A stretch of 64,000 nucleotides of DNA from contig JAHHIN020000030.1 of the NCBI GenBank assembly GCA_019925095.2, forward strand, positions 5,811,001-5,875,000. Direction: 5' to 3'. Shown piece after piece: positions 38,160-52,159 of this stretch. The stretch comes from Dendrolimus kikuchii (taxonomy: Eukaryota > Arthropoda > Insecta > Lepidoptera > Lasiocampidae). The notes beneath the pieces are model-generated. The model was not told where the DNA came from. It made no database searches and was given only the letters and a program-made list of their open reading frames with translations. How positions within the stretch are numbered: the first letter of the stretch is position 1; each line of letters begins with the position of its first letter. The translations under genes were made by a program, and so were the position numbers.

Positions 38160-38940
38160 GCTTGAATCTTATTAAAATAAAATATAAAAACAATCAGATC
38201 GTAATATTGAATTTATTTCCAATGTGCATTTTAATACAAAAAAATTATAAGTATGGAAAATCTTAGACTAAACTTGTGTAAAAAGTATTTAAAAACACGA
38301 CAAAAAAAAAAACTCAAAAAACAATACTGAATAACACCTAAGCTAAATAAAAACTATAACTAAAATAAAAAAAAGTTATACAAAATAAAAACAACGTATA
38401 AAATAAATAATTAGGAATAAACTTTTAAAATACATCAAAACAAGCCGATGATAATATGGATATGTAAAAAAAATATATACAAAATTGTTTTTGTTTTATG
38501 GCGGCAGTTGAGAGGTTGAATTACAAATAAATCGGCTGTGTGTCGGATCATGGATAATAAAGGATTTTAGATGTGAAAAAGTTTTACTGTTTTAAAATAA
38601 AAAATGAATGAATTTTTCAAACGGGCCTTCAGGGCTAAATCCTAAACTATACGAAATAGAGGAAAACAAGGGGTCTCGGGGCTGATTTTTACGGAATAAA
38701 TGGTATAATAGAACTTTTGAAAACCCAATACCATGGTCATGAATCGAATTCGATGTTTCGGAAAAAAACACATTTTTGCTGTATTATTACATCAACTCGT
38801 AGTGTTGCGTGTAAGAATAATTTTCTATGAAGGCATGAAGTTTTTGGAAAACTGAAGGCTGTTGTTGTGTAGTTTTATTTTCAAAAAATGTCTAATATTA
38901 CTTAAAAGTGAACTTCAGTTGTTGTATATAGATTTTTTAT
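38160..38940. other. AT-rich, no gene seen
   Basis: A-rich stretch with several AATAAA words; no feature recognised. Confidence 0.4.
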
Positions 38941-38944
38941 TTTT

Positions 38945-39165
38945 GTTCCTTGAGTTCAGCAGACAGGCAGACGGTTCACCTGATGGAAAACGGTTACCAT
39001 CGCCTATGGACATTTGCAACATCAGAGATGATACCAATGTGCTCCCGCTCTCTAAGGGGATATGGGAACCTGGCCACTAATGCTGGAACACAACTAAAGG
39101 TTGTTATGGTGGCATACTCTAGACTTGGGGTGGTAGCCATGCATACGGGCAAATATCTTTGAAAC
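38945..39165 (-). repeat. SINE-like repeat copy
   Basis: Carries TGAGTTCAGCAGACAGGCAG and the GGTTGTTATGGTGGCATACT block; head side missing. Confidence 0.7.
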
Positions 39166-39435
39166 CTCATAAGACGCCGATAAGGCGTTATGGTTGCTGA
39201 GGACTCTTTTACTTGTTTATATGATGAGGTGATGCAGGAAATCATTAAACACAGGATTTACCACTGATTGTATTCCAATTACTTTATATGTACTTTTTAT
39301 GTTACGAATTCAACAAATATTGTTTTAAACCGCGACACTTGTGGGCAGCTGTCAAACTAATGTATTGACCTCTGGTGTTCTCTAAAATGGCCGACCTAGT
39401 GTCGTCAGTACCAAAAATTAATAGTTGCGTTCCAA

Positions 39436-39540
39436 GAACACATATCCTACCACCATTCTGTAGGATGTTTTGTCTTACGATAGACCGTCCGGCCGCAGGA
39501 AATTCTATTATTTCTCCTTTCCTGCACGGATACAAGTTTG
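39436..39540 (-). repeat. SINE-like repeat, head fragment
   Basis: TTTTGTCTTACGATAGACCG to CTTTCCTGCACGGA, the head part only. Confidence 0.6.
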
Positions 39541-39551
39541 AATAGTAGGTA

Positions 39552-40000
39552 CAGTCGAGTTCATAAATATTTAAGCATTGCAAAGGATTCAAAATATTGT
39601 AAGCATTGGAATGTTACAAAATATACGTACATCAAACATGTGGTTATGATTTAGATTAATTTATATAACACTGATTCTATGATTACTACGAGTGACGTTT
39701 AAACTGCTTTATCAAGAATATTTTATGAAATAGACCATTTAAATAACATTCCCACAAGTATATGAAGTATAGATTATAAATATATTTATTTGTCTAGGCA
39801 CTGTATTTTTGGATCCTAAGGTATTGAGTTATATGGCTGGTTATAAGTTATTGTAGTGTTCAGGCATATATTATTTAAACCGATTATATGATGATATTTT
39901 AATGATCTATAGATTGTAAGGATATTTTGTTAGATTCTGATGCTTACAATATTTTTTGAATCCTTTAAATGCTTATATATTAATGAACTCTTAAGTACTG
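39552..40000. mobile_element. Tc1/mariner-type MITE
   Basis: The left end CAGTCGAGTTCATAAATATT and the reversed right end CAGTACTTAAGAGTTCATTA, then AAGCATT, AAAGGATTCAAA and ATATTGTAAGCAT, form terminal inverted repeats of about 55 bp. TA precedes the left end. No coding capacity. Confidence 0.65.
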
Positions 40001-40005
40001 TGGAG

Positions 40006-40115
40006 TGTTTTTGTGAGAAATGTGAACTGTGTAGTCTTCTAATGTGGCTTTTCTAGTCGTCTCAAGAACTACGTTGTTTCACATCACTCAAATAACCTAC
40101 GGTTTCGGTTACTGA
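40006..40115 (+). repeat. Dispersed repeat G, fragment
   Basis: GTGTTTTTGTGAGAAATGTG followed by diverged sequence. Confidence 0.55.
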
Positions 40116-40239
40116 AGTCATTTCTTATAGCTTTACTATCGATTCAAATTTGACAAAGTATATACAAGTACTGTCAAAATTCAACCGATGGTGAGACAAG
40201 CAAATGAACAGGATATAGGAATCGATCATTATACGTCAG

Positions 40240-42270
40240 ACTAGGATGTATGGACTAAGTTCCTTTGTCTGCCATTCTGGCGGATATTACTAATACCATT
40301 AATAATAACAGAGATTAATGGACGACACTCAATCTTAATATACACATTCTGTAATTCTCTCAACCGCTAACAATTTAATAGAAATTTCATATTAAGTAAA
40401 AGTCATACAGGAATATTAGGGGCAGCGATGGCGGCCCCATAAATGTCTTTTGGTGCCGTCTTTGGGCAAATCTTTCGTCAACTCAAAGTGGGGAGAAATT
40501 AAAAAACATCCCGTCTGCATTTTGTAGCAAAAGATAAAAGTTAAACATTTAAGCACGTTGGGCACTTTTGCACTACTTCGATTGTGGTCCAATATTCAAA
40601 CCTAACCTTATAATGTTGGTGTTCCATCTGCGTTAGTGTTAAAAGATTTAGACTGCGGCCGAATGAGTTATTTATAGCGTTAAAAAAACGCCGTTAACGC
40701 ATAGCCACGTTAGTGTATATACACACGTCATCTGTCAATATTTAACGTCATTAACAAAGTCGCATATCAATGCCTTAAACTCATCGCCATATCTTCGTGA
40801 AACGGCCAATTCTTTGATGCCCCGTCTATAGACATTTAGGCATTAAATGTGAACGGCATTAGTTTGACATGTTACACCTATTACTTGTCTCCTATTTAGT
40901 ATGTTACATAACCATTAAAATTTGTAGAATGGCTAAATTTATAACACTCTATACAGATAGCTACAATTCAAATGCAATTTTTTCAGTTACATCATTTAAA
41001 GATAAAAGTATTTTACAATCATAATCAAAAATGCAGACGAGCGATTAACATAAAAAAATAATTAACCAAATCTACAATACAAACACAGGGGCAAAGTTTC
41101 AATTCGCTTTAATATTCCGAGTCTAAAACAAACGAGAGCGAAACCAACGCACTATATTATATTAATATATTACAAAAAAGCACAGCACTCTGGGCGACCG
41201 CATAAACATATATACCAAATAAAACTTCACTTCAAATTCATTTAAACTTTTTGCAAACTTAGTCCATTTTATGGTAATTGCTTCCACGATTAAATATAAA
41301 TATTGAAATAATCTGATGCAAATCACATTATATTTCTGTATCAACTCCAAATATTTCAAAACTATAGAAACCGTATTGAAAACAACCACGATATACATCC
41401 GAACTACTTTCACTTATGACGTTCAAAGCGTGTTGGAAAAGGATGTATATAAATATACAGTCGTTATTTATAAGTTTGTGGCTAGGTTCGTCACCGTGTT
41501 TTAAACAAGTGGGAACCATATAAAGTTGATATTTACAAACAAAGATCATATACATTACACATCTATAATTTAGTTTTATTTTCGCGCGGTTTCTATAGTT
41601 TTAGCTATTGGTCTTAGTCCAAAATGCAGGTTGTCTAATAGTCTACAGACGCGGTTGCTAACAACCGAAAGAAGCAGACAGAGTGTGAGAAATCTACCAC
41701 AGCCCGAATATTCACCTTATATTATAAAATTCCTTATCGATTATTGCGAATATTTCTCTAACTCGACGTGTCTGGTATATCCGACTGACGACACCTCCAA
41801 TACAATGAATTTCTAAATCTTATTTATCCGATTTTTATACTTCAATCTCAATATTTACTTTAATATATATGGAAGCAAACCAAACGTCTTTTGGTTCCAC
41901 GACACAAATGCCACAGTTCCAAATGCAATCAACACTATGTTCTTAATAATCATTATAACTATGGGTCGGCAAGTTCGTAAATAAGACTTCCATAGTCTAC
42001 CAGTGAAGGACGGTTTCTCACTCTTTTTATCTCTCGCTGTTGATGTCTCGCGTGGCTTGTTTGTTTGCAAGCAAGGAAACTGAAAAACGGTACACCTGGT
42101 CCTAAAGTTTGCTATTAAAAACGGAATTACGTGGCGGAATTGTTGATCAGCTGCGCATAATAATACAATACCTAATGGTTGCTTTTGTATACAAAATTAT
42201 ACAAATGCTACCACTATCACACACGCGATCGACCATATGAACGTGATTGTAATATTCTTTTCCCATATTA
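40240..42270. other. AT-rich, no gene seen
   Basis: Short frames here show no family features. Confidence 0.4.
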
Positions 42271-42274
42271 TTAG

Positions 42275-42345
42275 CAGACTAAGGGCCCTGATGGTAAGCG
42301 ATTACCATCGCATAAACATCTGTAACATCAAGAGAACTGAGACGT
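42275..42345 (-). repeat. SINE-like short fragment
   Basis: CCTGATGGTAAGCGATTACC and CATCTGTAACATCA, the tail part of the SINE-like or a related LINE family. Confidence 0.45.
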
Positions 42346-42349
42346 TCCT

Positions 42350-45300
42350 CACTTCGTTGTGACTAAAACAGTTTCTGCCCTTTTTAAATGGACTCTTATG
42401 TGCGCAGACCATGAGAGTATCACGTCCAGACTTGCCGACATTTTGTCTATGTGTGCTGACCGCTTGTTGTTGTTATTGTTACGACAGCGAGGCGCTGTTA
42501 AGAACAGTATAGCTGCGCAGTTAATGGATTGTTATACAAATTTAGCAACTTAAATCCATCTTCTGCAGCTAATCAACAACTTAGTAGACTATAGCAAGAT
42601 TTACTTTTGAAACAATGGCATTCTCAGAAAAAAATAATGCTTACGTCTAAAGAAAAAAAAAACTAAAAATTATTTCTAATTCTCACTAAGCTGTCACTAG
42701 TTAAACTTCTCAAAATAATGTTGTTCTCGACATTTGATGACGCGCTAGGATACCTTTTTTGACAGCAACATTAAATGTCATTAGTTTTACATCACATATA
42801 ATGACGCTGACACATAGTACAATTATGCACGTCGACAAATCCAAGAGCCATTCGCTTAACCAAAAGACGCTTAAAAAATTAGCAAAAGAAATCGAGAATT
42901 TATCAATCAATTAACAACAAAATTGATTCTATTTAACAATATGTCACTGAAACAACTATCTATAAAAATATATAATTCTTAGTTTAAAACATATAATTTT
43001 CAAATTGTTTCGAGCGGAGCCGATTCCGTTGACATTTTGTTGTATACGTCTTAAGTTTGACAGACATTTTCATCGTGCCATATAAGTATATTAATATTGA
43101 AAATTGTACCTTATACCCGATACACATGTATTAGTACACAAATAGATAAGTAAATTTTAACTAAATTTCAAATAAAACTTTTTGCAACATATTACTAAAA
43201 CTATGTTCACACGCAGTAAGTCAATTAAAATTCAGATAAAATTTACTTATATTTAGTACGTGTATATCGGATATTATCGCTAGTCTCAAAGGCCATAAGT
43301 TTTACCGCGTGATAAGTGTCAACACCCAATTTTTTCCACGCGACTTGCGTTAGTGTCATATCAACTTTTGTCACGTGCCTCACGCCTATTCATTGTTTGG
43401 CTTATTTGGTTTTAATCTTGTAATTGTGTTAAAGTTCAAAACCAAAAATTCCTCAAACGAACGTCTCTTACATGTTTGAAAATTAAAAAAAGATCTACTA
43501 ACTTCACCTCGAGTCGCTTAGCCAGAGTAAAAAGCAGATAAACTACCATCTCAAATTGCATTTTAAAGATAACAAGTGATGAAAATTTCAGTCAAACTGG
43601 CATTTCGGTTTGTTGTTGTTGGCATTAAACACTTAGTGTTCGCTATTATTTTTTAATACAATAAAAACAGAATCGACTCATCAGAGGTTTAATTTTAAAA
43701 AAATATTTTCAGTTTTCCACCATCGCTGCGTCAATCGTAGGTGGTTAATATAAAAAATAGTAGTGTATTAAAAATTATTGGGTCGTGTATAGAATTTTAA
43801 CTTCATTCGCAATGATTTAGCAAAGAATACAGACTGCCCGACTATACCAATATATTTTGTTGTATACCATAACGCGGAAATAACAAATCAATATCAAACT
43901 CGTATTAATAAACTATGGGAACAAAAACAAACTTTTCCAAATTACGTTTCTACGTGGTGATTGCTAGACTTGAGCCCCAGTTCTGCTATTATAACAGTGT
44001 TGATCCCTAGTGCAATAATAGCACCATTTCTTATACAAAAGCAACCATCACGGTGCAATTGTGACAATAGTAAGCGAATATTCTTAAACTAATATAAAAG
44101 CAGAGTTGGGGCCCTGGTATGCTTGATACGTCTTTCATGGTTGTTCGCAGTCTTCACGTGTAAATAAAGTCGCCATTACATACGTCGCGAAGACTTGATA
44201 CCTTACATTTTCCTGTTGTATGCGATTGCACTACAAATGCATATTTACGATGACTCAAAGCTAAAAAAAACTACACACAACCCCAATAAAATCGGTGCAA
44301 CAAATTTCATTTAGGTACAAAAAGATTTTTGTGGAAAAAAAGACACATCATCTAGCAAAAATTTTACACGCAAGATTTGTCATTTAATATTTATCTTTTT
44401 CATAATTAAAAGTTACTATTTCATTATATTATTAGAATCGAACTAGTTATATGAATTGCGCTACTTCATCGCTGTTTTTTGTTTTTTATTCATTAATTAA
44501 TTTATTAATAATTAAATTTTCGCTAGTTTACCTAGGAGCACGAGAGAACAGACGGTATTAAGCGGAATTATAATTCCACACGCACCTTGTTGTCGGGTGT
44601 ATGAAGTATTAGTGCTGTCATTTGATGCAATGGAAGAAAAATACCACAAACTGCAATAGTCGAGTAAAAATAACAAATCGGTAAACAAATACACAAATTA
44701 AATATCTAATCACCCATTACAGAACAAGTAAAGCTTGCTACGAGTAATATGTAATGAAAAAGACTGAAGGTGTATCCCAGACTACTAGATTAAATAACGG
44801 AAAAATCTACGAAAACCGTCCTGACGGAAATGGAATCCGGTAACTGTGTTCTAGTGAATTCTCAGTCAAACGCTCATACTACTGCAGCACAATTGCGGTC
44901 TGAAAAGCAAAATCTATACAACAGCCATAAAGTATTCTACTTTATCTTTCCCTTTCGGCTTTAAAATATTTTTTCAACCAAACGTTTCAACGAAACTCAT
45001 ATTTTCATAAATAATTTGACCTAATATACTTTAAATAATAAAACGTCTAAAATGACCTATGACGCCGTTTAGTTATATCTATCTAGTCACAGCATTTTTC
45101 TTCCATGGTCAGTGCCGCCATGATAATTTCAAAAACTGAGCGTTACGGGCGGGCAAAGGGATATTTTCTTCAATATTTATACTGTACATGAATATTCCGT
45201 ATGCTTAAGCTCCTGCGATAAATTCTGTATGTTATACAACTATAATTATGTCGTAGTTAACAGGTACTGGATTGTAAATACAAATTATTTTCAGGTGACA

Positions 45301-48265
45301 AAAATGTTACTAAACGATCAAACTTAAGGAATAATTAATGTTAATCTTTATAGCATCAAAGTTCAATTAATAAATTTAATCTCGAAGACACTTCACCTCG
45401 ACTCACGCGCATACACCCGACGACAAGGTCGTCGTTTGACAATAAAAATCACTAAATTGAAATATTCACTAATCTGCCGTCTATTCAAAATCTCGTTTTG
45501 CATACAAAAATTACTTATTCAACCGCGGTAGGTACAGTACTTTTTTTTTCAAAATATTTTTTTTCATTTATCCTTTACTATTTATTATAAGGAAAGAGTA
45601 CCAACGATTCTATTTACACATGCAAAGTGATAAAGTGCTAATAAACTCACTCATTATGTTTTTCTTTAAATTTATTATTTTTTATTATTTAGACAAATGT
45701 AATAAAGACAAACAAGGATTGAGGGGTGTATTGTGGCGGACGAAAATCACACTGTTACACAATCATAACAACAACAATTTTATTTTTTAAATATTAATTT
45801 ATATATAATAATAATGTATATAAAAATGCATATACTTACGTCAGAAAATTGTTTCAATGAACATCAAGTTCGCTTTCCTTTAACACGAATTGAAAGTGTG
45901 CTAAAATGCTTATAAGCTACGCTAAGTATAATAATTTTCAAATAGATAACCAATTTCATTGTTTTGATTTTCTTTCAAAATTTATTATTACATAGCCTTT
46001 TGTATAACAAACATCATACAGAGGGAATTATACTATTTTAACCAGTTCCATGTTGGTCTCTGTTAGTTCCAGCATTTGGATTATTTGTCGAGTAAAATCT
46101 ACCATTTATGTATATGTAACATTGTAAGTTCCTGTAGATATTGAATGATAAGTCGACGGTATTACACACAATTTGGTTCGATATTTCTTAGCGTAGTGTA
46201 CAACCTAACGATACGCTCTGCCAGCATGTGAAAAGGAAAACGAACCGAAACTTCCCCCCGTACATTGTAACACAAAGTGATATGCGCGCCAAACGACGAA
46301 GAAATTACACTAATTCACTAAAAAAGATGGTTGCGACCAAGTTATACATTCTAAAACTTTATAGTAACTCACTCGCATATTGGTTGCAGAAATGCTTTGT
46401 TACAAACTAACCTAGTTTATTTTCAATCCTTGGAACCCTAACTTTTTTTAAATATTTATATGTATTTGGACACTCTACACTTAAAGCTTATTCTGTTTTA
46501 GAAAATGTACAACAACTAAACACCTGGAAAAAACAGTGTACATTTTTGTTTTGTTGTCGTCTTTGTTTGTTGACAATAGATTCGTTTATTCAGCTAACAG
46601 TTATTACCTGGAAAAATCCAGATTCAAGACAGAGTAACAAAGCTTCCGTTATGCATTTTTTATATACGGAGTATTTCGTCTCTTAAACCCATCAATGTTT
46701 TATACCTTCGCTTAGTAAAAACGTCTTTGAAATTCATCCATCGAGGTTGTTGACATAAGGTATTCAAGCAATCAAAATTTTGGCACTTAATATGGAGTGC
46801 TGTATATACTATAAAAATAAGGTATACACACGTGATAGTTATTTTATAACAAAGCATTTCTATAGACTATATTGTAAGACAATTCTTAAAAAAACATTCT
46901 TCGGTAAAATAGGATAAGTAATACAATATTTTAAATACCTATAGCATTCAGGATTAATATATTTTAAGTTTTTTCTATTATTATAGATACTTTAGTCGAA
47001 TATAAGCGTATATAACGCCTATTCGAATCACCAAAACTATAATCAAATTATTTCGAGTTTATAGATTGCCCAAAAAGCATTTAATTTTTTATTATGACTT
47101 AGAAGAATTTATCATTCAAAGAGAACCCATCAAATATTTCAAATTATACAATGCAATTAAACCACATGAAGTGGTAGAAGTAGTATCCAACGCATAACAA
47201 GCGCGAAAAAATTATCTGAGATAGACTGGACCAACCTAAAAAATACCATTAGAAATTCACACGTCAATCGAAACCACCTTTCACGACACACCAATAGAAA
47301 ATAAACCCAATCACATATCCGATATACTAATATAAGTAGGAACAATCAAACAACTAACAAGTGCCCGCAACGAGTGGCCAAGCAAAAAATATTTTATACT
47401 AACTTAAAATTATTAGAAAACAAAAAACTTGTCGTCTGCAGTATAACAAGTTAAAGTCGCGTTACCGATATTATTTTTAAGAATCCATCTGCAATATAAA
47501 TGTCAATACTAAATAAACAACATTATATAATATTAATAAATTCAAATGTCAAAAATACGTGATATTTAACAATACTCAAAATAACGATAAGTAATATAAA
47601 CCAAAAAGCAAATTTTTTTCATCTATAAATATTTACGAGTTCTAGTCATACAAATTAAGCAAAGCCATTTAAAAATAATACCGATAACGCTTTAAGAATA
47701 GAAAAACCTAACATAAAAATGAAGCTTCAGAAACAACTGAAAAGATGTGAAATTATTTTATCAAATTTCAACATTCAAAAGGCTTTGGCTTCACAAAAAA
47801 AAAACTGCAAGACGACACAAAAACTTGAAAAACAAGGTAGGTACACGAAATACTTAAAGAGATACAAAAAAGAGAAGTGAATGAAAGAGAAACAAGTTCT
47901 GGAGAAGAAAAGAAACGATTCCCCTATGTTATAATAATAATATTAAAAATATTCAAATTTGAATAAGTAGAAAATTTACTAACGTCATGCCACTATCTCT
48001 TGTATTAATGACGGCTTTGATGACGGCCATTTTTTCGTACACTAGAGCAACATTCAACGAAACAACGCTTGTTCTGACAATCACAGTAAATTGAACGGAT
48101 TATCTCGAACTCGCATCGCTTAAGAGGGCTGTACAACATTTCCAATTCTACATTTTTATATCACGTCAAAGTTAACTTTGCAGTGGATTATTGTTCTATA
48201 ATACACGAGCCTGAGAAGCCAAAATTCCAGGAACGTGTCATACAACAAACAGAAGTTTGTGTAGT
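42350..48265. other. Long AT-rich stretch, no gene seen
   Basis: No conserved protein motif, splice-consistent frame or clear mobile element. It could be regulatory or intronic DNA of a gene outside the window, such as Orb2 or a neighbour. Confidence 0.45.
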
Positions 48266-48275
48266 TCTCGCGATG

Positions 48276-48505
48276 TAAGCTCAGCTTTTCATTTGTGTGA
48301 GTTCACACAGATGAAGTGTGAGATAGGGCTTATGGCGCAGCGATTCCCGCGCATGGTATAATCCTGTTTATACTGGCTTTTGAAACGCGGTCTGGGGCGC
48401 AGCGCGTCCCTCACAGTGCCTCACACGTCTCCTCCCCGCCGGCAGCATTCCACACTTCACATCTGGTACCGCAATGACTCACAAAGCTGAGCTTACGCCG
48501 CCAGG
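48276..48505. mobile_element. GC-richer MITE-like hairpin
   Basis: GTAAGCTCAGCTTTTC at the left is mirrored by AAAGCTGAGCTTAC at the right, with a second pair CAGATGAAGTGTG / CACACTTCACATCTG inside. The centre is GC-rich (GGGGCGCAGCGCG). Confidence 0.6.
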
Positions 48506-48509
48506 ACTA

Positions 48510-49660
48510 TATAAGCACTAAAGCTGGCATAAATTTTCACGTAGGTAGTTAAATGTTACAGCAGTTTGCTACAATCCTTTTGCCTTGGCATAGTTAACAC
48601 AATGCATCCGTCATCACACACCGTCAGCCATTAGTCATTTAATAACTATAATTATTACAAAGCCGTTATCTTTAGCCGTATTAAACTGTCAACACCGACA
48701 GTTACTTAGTCAATCATATTGCTGTCACATGTCAATCAACTTTGCCATGATATTTCAGTCTCCTGGCACTGCGATTTTGAAGTTACAGTATTACATCAGC
48801 TGCAATAATTTCTTAGTAAAGCTCGATTTTGCAATCAAATGTATTCTAATATTATTGCATTCGTAGAATTTGACTAACCAAAGTAGACAGGAGTATTTGA
48901 CAAACATACATGCTAATACAAATGTCAATGTCATTTCATTAAAACCTTGTCGTTATTAGTGTCATTTTTTGTTAATTTGGTGTAATTGCGTTTTAGTGTT
49001 TGTGAACTTAAAAAGTGAAAAAACTTATAAACAGTGAAGTGCGGATGTTATTGTTTTGCACGACTTCCAAATTTGAGAAAAAGCCACAGAAGTCATTGAA
49101 TAAAAAAAGACTGTTTACGTATTATATAAATACACTATGATAATTTGGAAATGCCATAGTGATATTTGTTTTTGATTTTTCGCGCTTTTACAGTATCTAC
49201 TTTCATTAGCGACACTATTTTACGTGCTTCGCTAGCAAACACATTAATGCCGAAACTTGTGTAAGCAGATTGATTATATCAGCAGATATGTTATGTAAGG
49301 AGACTGTAATATCACCAGATAGACTGACATCGTAGATTTTTCGCATAGCCTAAATAAGCTATTACGCTCGCAAAACGCACATACACGTCTCTCTTCATAC
49401 AATCCGGTTATAAAGAAATCTAATACCATTTAGTGAATGGTTGGGCTTTGACAGTCTCGTTTATTAATGTCAGACGTTTCGAAAGTATTTCGACTACTGC
49501 TTAAGATTTCCAATTTTATAAGACAAATACAGTTGGACTTAAAAATTGTCGAATCTACTAAAATTGTGAAAGTATTACCAAACTGCAAGAATCAATATTG
49601 CGAAGCGTTAAATTCAACACATACTCGTTTGAACTTTTTATATGCCTAGGAGCTCAGTAA
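48510..49660. other. AT-rich, no gene seen
   Basis: No feature recognised apart from a TATATAAG word at 48509. Confidence 0.4.
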
Positions 49661-49665
49661 TCGAT

Positions 49666-49758
49666 ACTTTGTTACGCTTAGGTCTCATTCACCATCACTT
49701 TGTTACGCTTAGGTCTCATCGACCAAGACTTCATTACGCTTAGAGCTCAGCGTTCAAG
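49666..49758 (+). repeat. 31-bp tandem repeat, three copies
   Basis: Unit ACTTTGTTACGCTTAGGTCTC and ten more bases; a partial copy precedes it. Confidence 0.85.
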
Positions 49759-49759
49759 A

Positions 49760-52100
49760 TTTGAATACCCAGCGTTCAAAGTCAAGATGGCTTAAATTCA
49801 CTGTCATTGTAATTTCCAATTATTAAAGACAGCCGCAGTAAAATTTGACAATTTAATAGAAATACATTCTCAAGAATATATTCTTCAACGCCCAGAGGTT
49901 AATTTGATAGTCTGTCATTGCCCTTACAAGAATAAAAAAGAAAAGAAAATTGTCATATACCAATCGCGCCGCGCTAACCATTTTCAAGGTACCATTCCAA
50001 TCAAATTTGTAGAAAAACTCACGACAACGCCGACATCTAAAATCGTGTTTCCCACAATTATAATTTACATATTTTAATCACTTTATAAAAATATAAAAAT
50101 ACAAAAAGGACAGTGCTCAAACTACGTCATTCTCGAATACTACAATACGCAAACACGCGCCCGCCATTTTTTTTCATACAAATAATTTCGGAGTAAAACA
50201 GAGGGCGGCTATGGGATACCTATCACCAAAACAATTTCAAATACAAATTCGTTGAGCAATCAATACACAGAAATTTAAAAAAAAAACATTAACATTCGAA
50301 ATGTATTAAAATAATTTAAATAAAAATACAAAAATATCAGCGCGATGTACGAAAGGCCGATATGATATGTCAAACAAGCGAGTATTGCCCTATAAAATGT
50401 TTAAAAACCTACCAACAACTTAAAACATGTAAAATCGAAATAGATCGCGTTGCTAAATGTTTTAAACGTGAATGGTAGTGCCAGGACACTAAGGTTACCG
50501 ACACACCTACCAAAAGTATGGCGCTTAAAGTTGGGCTAAATAAGCTCGCAGGTTTTATTAAGCAAACTATGACACATCAGCCGAAGTTAAGTGGCGTCCG
50601 GCGTAATGCCGAATCTTTCGTCTAGCGATTGTTTACGTGAGAACGCACTCGTATTTTGAATAGCAATCAACAAACACAGCATGAGACGCGTTACGCGACC
50701 TAAAATACAGAGAACATAATAGAACTATTTTATTTATTCGCAATTTTTGATATATTGGTCCGACACTTTTATAGCTCAAAAAGTACATAATTTCACCTCT
50801 ATCTTACCAACATGGATAAAATTCATACTTTAAAGGAATAGGTAGGTTTATATAAGATCAAGACAGGTTTCGTACCGAAGATATTATTTTCCATGACGTA
50901 ACGTACTGAACTATATGCCACGTAATTCTGACTCAATGCATTTAGTGTGTCATGCTGACTAAAGCCAACCGAATACTAAGACCGAATTCAGTCACCGAAG
51001 TGTCGGCACTGTACCTTCCGTAGATGTGTCGTTATAATAACAGTGTTGCCAATTTCACGAACTTCTTCACTAGATCAGACATTCGTAACTACTAATATAA
51101 CTAATGCTTGTTTCTTTAAGTTTATATAATCCCAAGAAGTAGGAAATCCTAGTTACGGTTATGTAATTTTAGAAAAAACATAGCTAATTATAGAATAATC
51201 ATATCTAACCTAGTGAAAAGTTACCAAATATCTAAAAAATAACTAATAATCGATATCAATTTAGTATTAATGAATACATCAAAATTAGCTACGAACACTG
51301 CGTCTATTTTTGGTTAATTACTTATAAGCTAAGAAAGTGGTAGCTAAATTCTTTAGATTTCTTCTACAACCAATTAATTTTGATGTTTTCAGACAAAATA
51401 TTGGAGACCAAAAAAGCGTTTTACATCACGCTTTCTAACCTTCCAGAGTCATTTTACATAAAAGCATATTTGTTATAACCAAATATTTCCATGAGAGATA
51501 CCTATTTATGAATAACGAATTTAACAGTACGTTGATTACTCAGAATAAAAAAAAAACATTGCGGCGCATATATTAAGTCCGGATGAACAAACAATAAATT
51601 TTAACATCACACAAAGGCACTATAAATACACAATAATATTACACAAAGACGACGTAGTTAATATTAGAAATTTTTCAAAAAACACGACACCGAAAAAACT
51701 GCGATTCCAAATGGCCAAAAACGATATTTATATCAAAAAAGGTTTTTTTTTTGTTACTTTTTATTATTCACTTTAGTTTTAAAACCACAAAGTCTTTTTA
51801 CTACAGTCTATGTATTTTAAAAATACGACGACGATTATGGACATTTGTTATTGATAAGAAAATTCTAACATGCATAAGTATTGCTCGTTTTTCAAGTCAC
51901 CACAATAAATTTGTGAATATAGTGCTCGCCATTATATTTGATCACTCTTGATTAGAAATAGTAGGTTGTACCATGAACCTATACATTAATTTGGTAGGAC
52001 TAAGTTTATCACAGTAGAGACAAAAGAATTCAGGGATCAAATGTACTATTAAAATTGTGTTGAATGTTCGGTCAATCTTCATTATGATAATATTGGTAGT
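49760..52100. other. AT-rich, no gene seen
   Basis: No feature recognised. Confidence 0.4.
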
Positions 52101-52104
52101 AAAC

Positions 52105-52155
52105 CCGATAACTGTCCACCTGATGGAAAGTGGTTACCGTATCTAAAGAAATTTG
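52105..52155 (-). repeat. SINE-like short fragment
   Basis: CACCTGATGGAAAGTGGTTA and AATTTGCAATA, matching the tail region of the SINE-like family. Confidence 0.5.
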
Positions 52156-52159
52156 CAAT

